DNA of 49,435 nt from Oscillatoriales cyanobacterium PMM_0019 (GTDB lineage: Bacteria; Cyanobacteriota; Cyanobacteriia; Cyanobacteriales; CASBRB01), in NCBI GenBank assembly GCA_949127975.1, contig CASBRB010000229.1, positions 1-49,435 on the forward strand. Reading direction: 5' to 3'. The position numbers and the translations under genes are program-made. The notes under the pieces were generated by a model. It saw only the letters and a program-made list of their open reading frames with translations, searched no databases and had not been told where the DNA came from. Below are positions 1-7,833 of this stretch, piece after piece. Positions within the stretch are counted from its first letter, which is position 1. Each line of letters starts with the position of its first letter.

Positions 1-24
1 AGCTGGTTAAAACTACTAGATTAT

Positions 25-240
25 ATGCAGCCCAGCCGATATCCTGCCTTGGAGCAGGCAATTAACAGACATCCTTTAATCGTAAGACCCCAGAGCAACC
101 TCCTAGATGTCCTGGCTTTAATGAGCCATAGAACCGACAGCACCAGCACTAGCACCAAAAAAGCCAGCGGCGCTTTGGTGATGGAGGGATGCGCTTTGCA
201 ACAGCCAAGGAAACTGCTCGTACCCCATCCCTCTTGGTAA
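25..240 (+). pseudogene. CBS-domain fragment (decayed sensor N-terminus)
   Basis: A 71-codon frame whose first 55 or so residues read like the start of a CBS domain as found at the N-terminus of cyanobacterial multi-sensor kinases: an LEQAINRHPLIV strand, then a LLDVLALMSHR helix and a second short strand ALVMEG. After ALVMEG the sequence leaves the CBS pattern (no G-[IL]-[FL]-T-x-x-D loop) and stops, so the frame looks like a truncated or frameshifted remnant. It ends 6 bases before the response regulator gene. It could instead be the end of a gene that begins before the window, but a start codon is present at position 25. Confidence 0.45.
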
Positions 241-246
241 TCAGGA

Positions 247-1200
247 ATGAATACACCCTATTTATTAAAAGAACCACCTGTCATCCTCGTCGTAGACGAT
301 GACAAGATGACCCGGCAACTATTGCGCCGAGCAATGGAAAAGGAAGGTTACCAGGTGGTAGAAGCCAGCAATGGAGAAGAGTGTTTGGCGGCTTACCCCC
401 GCGTAAAACCGCATATTATTTTGCTTGATGGCGTAATGCCAGTGATGGATGGCTTTAATTGCTGTACCCGTTTGCAAGCGCTGCCAGGGGGCGATCGCAC
501 GCCAGTGTTAATGATTACAGGACTAGAGGACAAACTCTCAGTCGATCGGGCTTTTGAAGCTGGAGCTAGCGATTATGTTACTAAGCCAATTCACTGGCCA
601 GTACTTCTCCAGCGCGTGCGACGTTTGCTCAAACAAATATCACTGATGGAACAACTAGAAATTGCCAACAAGGAATTGCAGCAACTAGCGACATCTGATG
701 CTTTAACAAACATTGCCAACCGACGCCGATTTGATGAATATTTTGACCTAGAGTGGCGACGGATGGCAAGAGAAGTATTGCCCCTGTCTCTGATTCTATG
801 CGACATTGACTTTTTCAAAGCCTATAACGATACTTATGGTCATTTAGCGGGAGACTTTTGTTTGCAACAGGTTGCTAATGCGATCGGCCATACCGCTAAC
901 CGACCAGGGGATTTATTAGCTCGTTACGGGGGCGAAGAATTTGCTGTGGTTTTGCCTTATACCCCCAGTACAGGTGCCCTGGAACTAGCAGAGAAAATTC
1001 GTCAGAATATTATAGGATTGAAGATTGAGCATAGAGGCAGCCAGATTAGCCCCTATGTCACTATCAGTTTAGGCGTATCCAGCACGTTTCCTCACACTAA
1101 AATGCCACCTTCAACACTGATTGCGGCAGCTGATATAGCTCTGTATCAGGCAAAAGCTCAAGGACGCGATCGGGCAATTTTGAACCCATTTGAAGATTAG
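247..1200 (+). CDS. response regulator with GGDEF diguanylate cyclase domain
   Basis: Predicted c-di-GMP synthase controlled by phosphorylation. The 317-residue protein has a receiver domain (about residues 11-130) with the acidic pocket D17/D18, phospho-acceptor D61 in LLDGVMP and K113. A short helical linker follows, then a GGDEF domain (about 148-310). The active-site motif is GGEEF at 228-232, and an RxxD product-inhibition site (R219, D222) lies exactly five residues before it. Both domains look intact, so the cyclase should be active and feedback-inhibited. The architecture resembles PleD but with one receiver. The partner kinase is not in the window; the CBS remnant just upstream may be what is left of a former sensor gene. 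Confidence 0.93.
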   Translation: MNTPYLLKEPPVILVVDDDKMTRQLLRRAMEKEGYQVVEASNGEECLAAYPRVKPHIILLDGVMPVMDGFNCCTRLQALPGGDRTPVLMITGLEDKLSVDRAFEAGASDYVTKPIHWPVLLQRVRRLLKQISLMEQLEIANKELQQLATSDALTNIANRRRFDEYFDLEWRRMAREVLPLSLILCDIDFFKAYNDTYGHLAGDFCLQQVANAIGHTANRPGDLLARYGGEEFAVVLPYTPSTGALELAEKIRQNIIGLKIEHRGSQISPYVTISLGVSSTFPHTKMPPSTLIAAADIALYQAKAQGRDRAILNPFED

Positions 1201-1218
1201 TTGTCACCGATCAACCTT

Positions 1219-2595
1219 CTAAAGTAACGAAGCTGACTCATAAAGACGTCTCACAATCGATTTAATTTTAGTACCATACCCCAAATCTGCTGACCAACGA
1301 CCGCTGAGTTGCTCGACTAGAGGTGCAATGCCCCGCGTCACAAAGCGAAATCGGGGATCGACTAATTCCTGCACTATTGGCTCCTGAGAAGCGTAGGCTT
1401 TTAGGTGTTGAATTTGAGCCCGAACGCCGATTCTAGCACTGGGAAACGTTCCGCTCTCAGTTTCGCCACCGATCGAGCCTAAGCCAGCAAAATTATTTTG
1501 ACTGATTTTAACATCACCTCCAAAGCGCAGAAAGCCAGTTTCTAAACACATTTGGCCGAAGGCAATATCATAGTTAACGCCCTCAATAGTAGCTTCTTCT
1601 CGGTACAGCTTGGGTAAGTCAGGAAACTGAGACAGTGCATTCTCGTTATTAGCTTTGAGAAACATCATTAGCTGTACCTCGGAGGTATTGCCACGTCCCA
1701 TGAGTTGGTCTATGTCACCAGCGCAGATTTGTAAAATTGAGCGCAAAATTACGGTTTGGGTGGCACTATCCCAACTTACAGAAACATTAAAGTCTCGCAG
1801 TTCAATAGCTTTTACATACACTACACCTCGGTAGGAAACGCGACGGATATTGGTGGCATTACTCAATTTAACTCCCAGTCGATCTACTAGATCGATCGGG
1901 ATGTAGGCGTTGTTATTAATCAGGAGACCTTTTTCTCCGTAAACCTGGTTGTTAATACTAATATTAATCGGGCTATAAGTGGTTTCCGGGGTCGTGCCAC
2001 CACCCGTGCTACCTCCTGTGCTACCTCCCGTACCACCACCTTGGAGCCAAGATGCTATTGCGTCTGCTATTCCCAGTGCCATATCACGGCGTCGAGTCTG
2101 AATTAACTGCCGATCGTCTGGATTGGTGAGAAACCCAACTTCCAGTACCATTGAGGAAATAATGATATCGCGACAGAAAGCTAGACGTCCCACACTGGTA
2201 GTTGTGTCTGGCTTGGCACCCCGCGTCGGCAGTTGGGGAACACGACGCAGCAAGGCAAGCAGAATTTGTTCGGCTTGAGTTTTGCGCTCTGGGTTGTTGG
2301 TAATGTAATAGATAGTGGCACCACGAACATCTGGGTTGCCGTAGGCATCGGCACGGATTTGGATGGCGGTGTCACCGTTACGAGCGCGGCTATTGATCCA
2401 GTTAATTGTCTGCGGTAAAGTCAGGTCATCGGGTACAGAAAAAACTTCAATACTGCGCGATCGCACTTCCGGTACTATCTGATCCCGCAGCAGGATCATT
2501 TCCTGTGCTTCCGTCGTACCCCCCGCCACTATCCCTGAGTCGCTACCGTTGACTTCAGAACTACCATGCCCAGCTGCAATAAATATCCGTCCCAT
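1219..2595 (-). CDS. N-acetylmuramoyl-L-alanine amidase / glucosaminidase fusion
   Basis: A 458-residue cell-wall hydrolase. An Amidase_3 domain occupies about residues 1-188 (AAGHG with H10, E29, and LEVGFLTNPDD with catalytic-type E152). A Gly/Ser/Thr-rich linker (about 186-203) leads to a stalk-like beta domain (copper amine oxidase N-terminal type, about 207-290). The C-terminus resembles an FlgJ/LytF-type glucosaminidase (FGQMCLETGFLRFGGDV, NNFAGLG). Family members would cut both the stem peptide amide and the glycan chain. The third zinc ligand is odd: where the family has I-H-A-D/N-A, this protein has IRADA with R81, a single-base CAT to CGT difference. No classical signal peptide is visible at this start, as is common for cyanobacterial members. 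It is transcribed convergently with the GGDEF gene. Confidence 0.88.
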   Translation of the reverse strand: MGRIFIAAGHGSSEVNGSDSGIVAGGTTEAQEMILLRDQIVPEVRSRSIEVFSVPDDLTLPQTINWINSRARNGDTAIQIRADAYGNPDVRGATIYYITNNPERKTQAEQILLALLRRVPQLPTRGAKPDTTTSVGRLAFCRDIIISSMVLEVGFLTNPDDRQLIQTRRRDMALGIADAIASWLQGGGTGGSTGGSTGGGTTPETTYSPINISINNQVYGEKGLLINNNAYIPIDLVDRLGVKLSNATNIRRVSYRGVVYVKAIELRDFNVSVSWDSATQTVILRSILQICAGDIDQLMGRGNTSEVQLMMFLKANNENALSQFPDLPKLYREEATIEGVNYDIAFGQMCLETGFLRFGGDVKISQNNFAGLGSIGGETESGTFPSARIGVRAQIQHLKAYASQEPIVQELVDPRFRFVTRGIAPLVEQLSGRWSADLGYGTKIKSIVRRLYESASLL

Positions 2596-2654
2596 CTCAG
2601 AGCTTTCCTTGTGCTATAAGTTGTTGGTTGTTGGTTGTTAGTATCACATTCATT

Positions 2655-2705
2655 ACTGTAGCACTGCCTCTACATATAGCGGTTCGTAGGGGCAATCCCC
2701 TTTTA
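2655..2705. repeat. interspersed repeat, family A (partial)
   Basis: A fragment of the most common repeat in the window (called family A here). It has actgtagcactgcctctac, a tatagcggttcgtaggggc stretch and aatcccc, without the second half of the hairpin. The 5' and 3' flanks show no gene. Confidence 0.75.
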
Positions 2706-2763
2706 ATCAAAATGCGATCGCACTAAGCAAATCTAAAATCTAAAATACTTGCCTGCCTGACCA

Positions 2764-3402
2764 TCAATTAGTTTGTAACATAATTTGTCTAATTTCTTTG
2801 AGGATACGCATTATATCATATAACTGATTACGGCGGGGAATTAGCAGAGAGAAAACATTTGATAAGTCATATTCTGGGGTGGACTGAATCAATAGTTTAA
2901 TAAACTGAAATTCATCGCCATTGGTAATTAGTCCATAAACCGGACATTCGGGATTAGGATTGGCTAACATATAGGTTAGTGCTTGGGGGAGCGCGATCGA
3001 AAATGTAATAGTTGCTTTGGATTCAACCACTAATACCCAGAGTTGTTGAATAATCAATATGTCAATGCGACCTCTTAAAATTTCATCTTTATCTTCTACA
3101 ACCACTTCTACTTCTGGTTCAGTCGTCACAAAAAAAGGTTCATCGTATAAACCAGCAAGAGTTAACAAAGGGGAAATTAGCAATTGATTAATTGTGCCTT
3201 CTGCCAGATAACCGCGTTTTCGATGCCGATAAAATCTGGTTTTAATTTGGTTTAAAATAGCAATTTCGGACTCAGTAAGTTGGGGTAAATCTTGCTGCCA
3301 TTCTGGAAAAAAAAGTTCATTGTCTGTAGGGCGCAGGTTAAATGTTTCTTCTAGGTCATCAAGAGTTTTAATAGTTTTGGAAATGGGGCGGGTTTGAACC
3401 AT
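2764..3402 (-). CDS. PD-(D/E)XK-fold hypothetical protein
   Basis: A 212-residue protein of the cyanobacterial group related to the N-terminal nuclease domain of type I restriction subunits. The recognisable core is RGRIDILI followed by VLVVESKATITF, an arrangement (D, then ExK on the next strand) that matches the PD-(D/E)XK metal-binding signature. A helix with QALTYM, common after the active site in this fold, follows. The N-terminal 75 residues are helical and charged. No methylase or specificity subunit is adjacent, so the role is unknown; a nuclease or a diverged non-catalytic member are both possible. A second protein with the same type of core lies 1.6 kb away at 5048-5686. Confidence 0.7.
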   Translation of the reverse strand: MVQTRPISKTIKTLDDLEETFNLRPTDNELFFPEWQQDLPQLTESEIAILNQIKTRFYRHRKRGYLAEGTINQLLISPLLTLAGLYDEPFFVTTEPEVEVVVEDKDEILRGRIDILIIQQLWVLVVESKATITFSIALPQALTYMLANPNPECPVYGLITNGDEFQFIKLLIQSTPEYDLSNVFSLLIPRRNQLYDIMRILKEIRQIMLQTN

Positions 3403-3526
3403 GTTTTATTTTCCTAGAGAACTGGACTAAAAGCTTGGCTATTTATATAATTATATCTGCTCCAGGCAGAACCCAGGTATAAAAACAACTCCAAGCCGCA
3501 AGACCAAAACGGCGCGAAAAACTCTT

Positions 3527-3681
3527 ACAGTACTGTAGCACTGCCCCTATATATAGCGGTTCGTAGGGCAATCCCCCTGTGGTTGCCCCTATATATAGCG
3601 GTTCGTAGGGGCAATCCCCTGTGGTTGCCCCTATATATAGCGATTCGTAGGGGCAATCCCCCTGTGGTTGCCCCTATATAT
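3527..3681. repeat. tandem array of family A repeats
   Basis: Three to four near-identical units of about 42 bases, each reading gcccctatatatagcggtt, cgtaggggcaatccccctgt and ggtt. Each unit can fold because ggggcaa pairs with ttgcccc. Short frames found here on both strands are products of the repeat, not genes. Confidence 0.85.
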
Positions 3682-3702
3682 GCTAGCCCTGCAATCGGTG
3701 TT

Positions 3703-3760
3703 CTTTCTCGTTCCCAGGCTCTGCCTGGGAATGCTGGAAAGGAGGCAGAGCCGACACCAC
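3703..3760. repeat. interspersed palindrome, family D
   Basis: Contains the perfect inverted repeat cccaggc-tct-gcctggg preceded by tctcgttc and followed by aatgctggaaaggaggcag. The same unit recurs near 5772-5818, 5966-5990, 36067-36105 and 37652-37740. From here to 4050 no gene is recognised; the short frames on both strands lack coding character. Confidence 0.7.
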
Positions 3761-4059
3761 TCGGGAACACCACTGCGGGAGCAATCGGTGTTCAAACTCA
3801 TTCCCTCCTTTAGCGATGGAACGAGAAGAAAGGTTACGAGAGTCACCTTGACAGGGCTAACAGAGCTAGGTTCTATAAAGCCACATAGAGCCTACCATCA
3901 CCACCAGCGCGTCGAACGCATGCAAAATTAGATCGGGTAATAAATTCAGATTTGGACGACCGCCAAATGAGAAGAAAAGCCAGAACGATGCCACTGTGTA
4001 GAGCGTAAAAATTGTATCAGGGTAAGCGCAAGAAAAAGAGTGACAAGATGTGCTAAAGG

Positions 4060-4095
4060 GGGAGCCTTAATTTTGGCAATTTCGCTGAAAGAGTG
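4060..4095 (-). pseudogene. relic of the 5048-5686 gene family
   Basis: On the minus strand these 36 bases encode HSFSEIAKIKAP and match the YSFSEIAKMKAP segment of the downstream gene (5624-5659) at 31 of 36 bases. The similarity stops on both sides, so this is a short leftover of a paralogue or of a local duplication, not a functional gene. Confidence 0.6.
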
Positions 4096-4210
4096 CTATC
4101 TTTGGGTAGCGAACGACGAGAGTTGTCGCGCTTGCCTTGCGCTATCGCGCCCAAAAATTACGCACCATTCGTCCAGGAGGTATAATGTAAAAAAGTAGAA
4201 AGCCTTAACC

Positions 4211-4492
4211 ATGATTGGTACTAATATTTACATCAGTCAAGAAACTCAAGAATGTCTAATTAAAGCAGCCGCTTTACAACAAATGTCTGTTGAAAAACTA
4301 GCTTCTTATATATTGAGGGAAAGTCTCCAAAATAAGTTTGGGGAAATTAGCAATTCAAGGTCAATTCAAAGCCAATTCGCCGTTAATCCTCTGAGGGAAA
4401 TGCAACCCTATGCTTATTTAGCAGATCCTAATGAACCAGTGATTTCTCCTGATGATTGGGAAATGAATCAGAATGAGGTGAATGATTTGTGA
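4211..4492 (+). CDS. antitoxin-like protein of a VapBC-type pair
   Basis: A 93-residue protein starting with IGTNIYISQETQECLIKAAA, which resembles the beta strand and first helix of a ribbon-helix-helix or related DNA-binding fold, with a disordered acidic tail ending EPVISPDDWEMNQNEVNDL. The tail probably wraps the toxin. It ends inside the start of the PIN-domain gene (4-base GTGA overlap), the usual order for antitoxin then toxin with translational coupling. Autoregulation of the pair is expected for the family but no operator is evident. Confidence 0.7.
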   Translation: MIGTNIYISQETQECLIKAAALQQMSVEKLASYILRESLQNKFGEISNSRSIQSQFAVNPLREMQPYAYLADPNEPVISPDDWEMNQNEVNDL

Positions 4493-4884
4493 TCGTTCTT
4501 GATACTCATATTTGGGTTTGGTGGAATCACAATGATTCCCGGTTGACCCCTACCCACCATGAGGCAATAAATCGGGAAAGACCTCATGGTTTAGGTATTT
4601 GCTCCATAAGTTTGTTAGAGATTAGCAGACTTGTTACCCAAAATAAGCTAATTCTTCCCTGTCCGGTTCAAGAATGGTTTAATATTGCTTTGACACAAGA
4701 GGGGGTACTTCTTCTGTCAATCACTCGCCAAATTGCCATTGATTGCTACTCACTACCAGGCAATTTTCATAAAGAACCAGCCGATAGACTTATCGTTTCC
4801 ACAGCAAGAATGTATGATGTTTTTTTGGTGAGTGTAGATGAAAAAATCCTGGCCTATTCTTATGTAAAAAGGATTTTACCCTGA
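4489..4884 (+). CDS. VapC-like PIN-domain ribonuclease toxin
   Basis: A 131-residue PIN-domain protein. The four conserved acidic residues are visible: D5 in VLDTH, E44 in SLLEISRL, D99 in EPADRLIVSTA and D117 in VSVDEKIL. Members cleave RNA (often initiator tRNA or rRNA) and inhibit growth unless bound by the antitoxin. The start is GTG at 4489, overlapping the antitoxin stop by four bases. The length fits the family, and nothing suggests inactivation. Confidence 0.88.
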   Translation: MIVLDTHIWVWWNHNDSRLTPTHHEAINRERPHGLGICSISLLEISRLVTQNKLILPCPVQEWFNIALTQEGVLLLSITRQIAIDCYSLPGNFHKEPADRLIVSTARMYDVFLVSVDEKILAYSYVKRILP

Positions 4885-4927
4885 TGTGGAGCGTGATTTT
4901 CAGGTAAATAGCCATAGTTTGTCGCTA

Positions 4928-5065
4928 AAATTCTCGCCATAGCGATCGAGCGAAGAGCGATCGCACTATGAAGTTGGATTTCGTTCCTCAACCCTACAAG
5001 AGAAGAGCGATCGCACTATGAAGTTGGGTTTCGTTCCTCAACCCAACCTACAAAAGAAGAGCGAT
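4928..5065. repeat. direct repeats containing HIP1 and family B sequence
   Basis: Three spaced copies of gaagagcgatcgcac, two of them within units that also contain atgaagttgg and tttcgttcctcaaccc. This is a short tandem expansion between the toxin gene and the convergent gene at 5048. Confidence 0.65.
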
Positions 5066-5686
5066 CGCACTCCCGCTTAGGGCTGCAACCAGAATCCTCA
5101 TCAATTGTTCTAAATCAGTTGGTACTCGATACAGGGTTAATTCTTGGGTGACTATTTTGCTCTGACGATGCAGGACTCCAAACTGCCAAATCGTACCTGT
5201 TGAAACTGCTCCAACTAAAGAAGGCTGTTGCTCTACTGATGTTGATTTTTCCCACTGATCGAGCGCAATCAGTTCAACTGCCATCTGGGTGAAGCCATTG
5301 GTCAAATCCTCCTGCTTTGCTTCCACTACTAACAGGTTATTTTTTGTTCTGAGCAAATAATCTAACTCGCCTTGAAGCCGATCGCTCACTTTTAATATAT
5401 ACTCAATCCGCAACTGCGCTCGCGTGTAATGAATTAAATCTTCCATTAACGGTGCAATTAGCATTTCTCGACGGGATTGCTCGTTGGTGAAATCTATATA
5501 AGGTAGCACTTCTTCAATGCGCGATCGCCGATCGAGCGATCGATCTAACTCACCCTGATATTGAGGTAAATCGAGTAGGGTACGTTCCAGTGAATAGCCA
5601 TATTCCGCCAACATTTCATCAGTTGGAGCCTTCATTTTAGCAATTTCACTGAAAGAGTAAGTACGATTGGGGTCAAGTAGAGGCAT
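5048..5686 (-). CDS. PD-(D/E)XK-fold hypothetical protein
   Basis: A 212-residue protein when started at the ATG at 5686 (MPLLDPNRTYSFSEIAKM); an upstream start at 5746 would add 20 residues that do not look conserved. The central part has ELDYLLRTKNNLLVVEAKQED, i.e. D then ExK on neighbouring strands, followed by a helix with QMAVELIALDQWE, as expected for a restriction-endonuclease-like fold. Related proteins are common in filamentous cyanobacteria as single genes, often in many copies. Function is unknown. It lacks methylase neighbours, and its own 3' end overlaps a HIP1-rich repeat. Confidence 0.68.
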   Translation of the reverse strand: MPLLDPNRTYSFSEIAKMKAPTDEMLAEYGYSLERTLLDLPQYQGELDRSLDRRSRIEEVLPYIDFTNEQSRREMLIAPLMEDLIHYTRAQLRIEYILKVSDRLQGELDYLLRTKNNLLVVEAKQEDLTNGFTQMAVELIALDQWEKSTSVEQQPSLVGAVSTGTIWQFGVLHRQSKIVTQELTLYRVPTDLEQLMRILVAALSGSAIALLL

Positions 5687-5845
5687 AGAATTAAAAATAT
5701 GTATTGCTCTTTTGATTATGGTAGAGAATTGGTGGACAATGCCCACCTAGCCCTGTCAAGGTGTTATTTCTCGTTCCCAGGCAGAGCCTGGGAATGCTGG
5801 AAAGGAGGCTCTGCCTCCCAATTTCACGCACTAGCCTGATACTTC

Positions 5846-5939
5846 CAGGACTTACGCAGACTGGGCATATATAGGGGCAACGATCGGCTCTTGATTGCCC
5901 CTACCAACCGCTATATGTAGAGGCAGTGCGTAAGTCCTG
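5846..5939. mobile_element. small MITE-like element
   Basis: About 94 bases bounded by the terminal inverted repeats caggacttacgca and tgcgtaagtcctg, enclosing a family A core (tatataggggcaa, ttgcccctac, and cgctatatgtagaggcag). No coding capacity. Related complete copies lie at 23418-23496 and 49096-49232. A partner transposase is not in the window. Confidence 0.7.
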
Positions 5940-5987
5940 TCTTATCTTAGGCTGCTCTCAAAGGTTTCGTTCCTAGGCTCCGCCTGG

Positions 5988-6180
5988 GAACGAGAAAGCA
6001 ACGAGAAAACTCTCTTCCAATGGTAATGTTGGGTTTCGCTATCGCTCAACCCAACCTACAATAACTACAATAACTAGGAACGCGAAAGCAACGAGAAAAC
6101 TCTCTTCCAATGGTAATGTTGGGTTTCGCTATCGCTCAACCCAACCTACAATAACTAGGAACGCGAAAGCAACGAGAAAG
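5988..6180. repeat. 90-base tandem duplication
   Basis: Two near-perfect copies with a 90-base period (acgagaaaactctcttccaa at 6001 and again at 6091), followed by the beginning of a third. Each copy contains a family B palindrome, tgttgggtttcgctatcgct followed by caacccaacctaca. The rest of the interval from 5687 to 6417 holds only repeats and no gene. Confidence 0.85.
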
Positions 6181-6332
6181 CACGCAAGCGTGCCAACTGG
6201 GGCGGCGAATTCTGGCTAATCCACTACTGCTTGGCGTTGCGCTCAAAGTCGGTAAACGACTGAATATCTCTAAAGTCAATCATGGAGTTACGGTTAATTT
6301 AATGTTGTACTATATCCATATATTCTTCCAGT

Positions 6333-6407
6333 AGGGGCAACCACGGGGGTAGGGGGTGCCCCTACCATGAACCTAGGGGCAACCACGGGGGTAGGGGGTG
6401 CCCCTAC
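6333..6407. repeat. paired hairpin repeats
   Basis: Two copies of aggggcaaccacgggggtag followed by ggggtgcccctac, separated by a few bases, immediately beyond the stop codon of argD. The ggggca/tgcccc arms can fold and might act as a terminator for argD, although no T-run follows. Confidence 0.65.
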
Positions 6408-6417
6408 AATTAATATC

Positions 6418-7701
6418 TTATGGTATCACTGCGGCGATCGCTTTCTCCAATACTTGTAACCCCTTATCTATCTCCTCGGCAGAAACAATCAGCGGCGGGA
6501 CAAAGCGAATTACCTTGGGACCAGCGGGAACTAACAGTAAACCCTCAGCAATAGCCGCCTTAACAATATCAGTTGAGGTAACTTGGGTGTCTGCTTTCAA
6601 CTCCATGCCGTTGATTAAACCCCAGCCACGCACTTCGGCAATCAAATCGGGATACTTAGAAGCAAGACCTCTTAACCCTGTCCGCAATTGTTCGCCTCGT
6701 TGCTGTACATTTGCCAGCAGGTTTTCCCGTTCCAAAGTCTGACAAACACTCAGGGCAGCGGCACAGGCAAAAGGATTACCGCCAAACGTGCTAGCATGAT
6801 CCCCCGGCTTGAAGACATCGCAGAACTGCTTGCACATCGTAGCACCGATGGGGATGCCACCACCCAATCCTTTAGCACTGGTGAAAATATCCGGCTCAAT
6901 TCCCAGATTCTCGTACCCCCAAAAGTGCCCTGTGCGCCCCATGCCCACCTGCACTTCATCCAGAATCAACAGAATACCTTTCTCAGTACAAATCTCCCGA
7001 ATCCGCTGGAAGTATTCCACATTTCCTGGGCGGACGCCACCTTCACCCTGTAAAGCTTCTAGGAGAATTGCAGCTACCTGGCTCTCTTGAGCGTCTAGTC
7101 GAGTTATTGTTTCTTCCAATGCCTGAATATCGTTGTAAGGCACATACTCAAACCCCGGCATCAAAGGATCGAAATTCTGCTGGTACTTCGGTTGCCCGGT
7201 AGCTGTAATTGTCGCTAATGTCCGCCCGTGGAAACTAGCGTGTGCTGTCAAAATTACTGGGTTCTTGATGTTTAACACTGTGTGGGCGTACTTTCGAGCT
7301 AGTTTAATTGCCCCTTCGTTGGCTTCCGCCCCAGAGTTACAGAAAAACACCCTATCGGCACAGGAATGTTCTATCAGCCATTTCGCTAACTCTCCCTGCA
7401 AGGGGATGTAATACAAGTTAGAAACATGGTGTAGCTTTTTGATTTGGCGCGTTACCGCTTCTATCAGGGCGGGGTGGGCGTGTCCTAGAGTACAAGTGGC
7501 AATTCCCGCCACAAAATCCAAATATTCTCGCCCTTGGGTATCCCAAACGCGGCAACCTTCACCTCGCTCTAGGGCAAGGGGAAAGCGCCCGTAGGTTGCC
7601 ATTACACTGTCGTCAAAGCGATCTTGGCTAAACTCGCTGTTATGAACTGGTGCTGACTTTAGTGGTATGGAAGGATTCTCAATGAGAGTTTCTATGCTCA
7701 C
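6418..7701 (-). CDS. argD: acetylornithine aminotransferase
   Basis: A fold-type I PLP enzyme of 427 residues that converts N-acetylglutamate semialdehyde and glutamate to N-acetylornithine in arginine synthesis. Class III aminotransferase landmarks are in order: the GIATCTLGHAHP strand near 66-77, FCNSGAEANEGAIKLAR (120-136) for phosphate binding, SFHGRTLA (156-163), LLILDEVQVGMGRTG (244-258) with the cofactor-binding aspartate D248, and TSAKGLGGGIPIGA with the Schiff-base lysine K277. The length and N-terminal extension are normal for cyanobacteria. It stands alone, divergent from the channel gene at 7834. Confidence 0.96.
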   Translation of the reverse strand: MSIETLIENPSIPLKSAPVHNSEFSQDRFDDSVMATYGRFPLALERGEGCRVWDTQGREYLDFVAGIATCTLGHAHPALIEAVTRQIKKLHHVSNLYYIPLQGELAKWLIEHSCADRVFFCNSGAEANEGAIKLARKYAHTVLNIKNPVILTAHASFHGRTLATITATGQPKYQQNFDPLMPGFEYVPYNDIQALEETITRLDAQESQVAAILLEALQGEGGVRPGNVEYFQRIREICTEKGILLILDEVQVGMGRTGHFWGYENLGIEPDIFTSAKGLGGGIPIGATMCKQFCDVFKPGDHASTFGGNPFACAAALSVCQTLERENLLANVQQRGEQLRTGLRGLASKYPDLIAEVRGWGLINGMELKADTQVTSTDIVKAAIAEGLLLVPAGPKVIRFVPPLIVSAEEIDKGLQVLEKAIAAVIP

Positions 7702-7833
7702 TTGTGGCTGCTCCTGATTAATTTGTTATTATCGATCGCATCTTAGTTTCAAAAATCATAGCTTGATATTCTTAGCTTATTGGTGGTTATTTTTACCAAA
7801 GAACAATTATAGTCGCGCCAGAGGTGACCGAAA

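Noticed and set aside
3525-3931. Several short frames on both strands rich in YRGNHRG or PLYIAVRRG
   Set aside because: They are translations of tandem family A and D repeats, with no conserved protein character.
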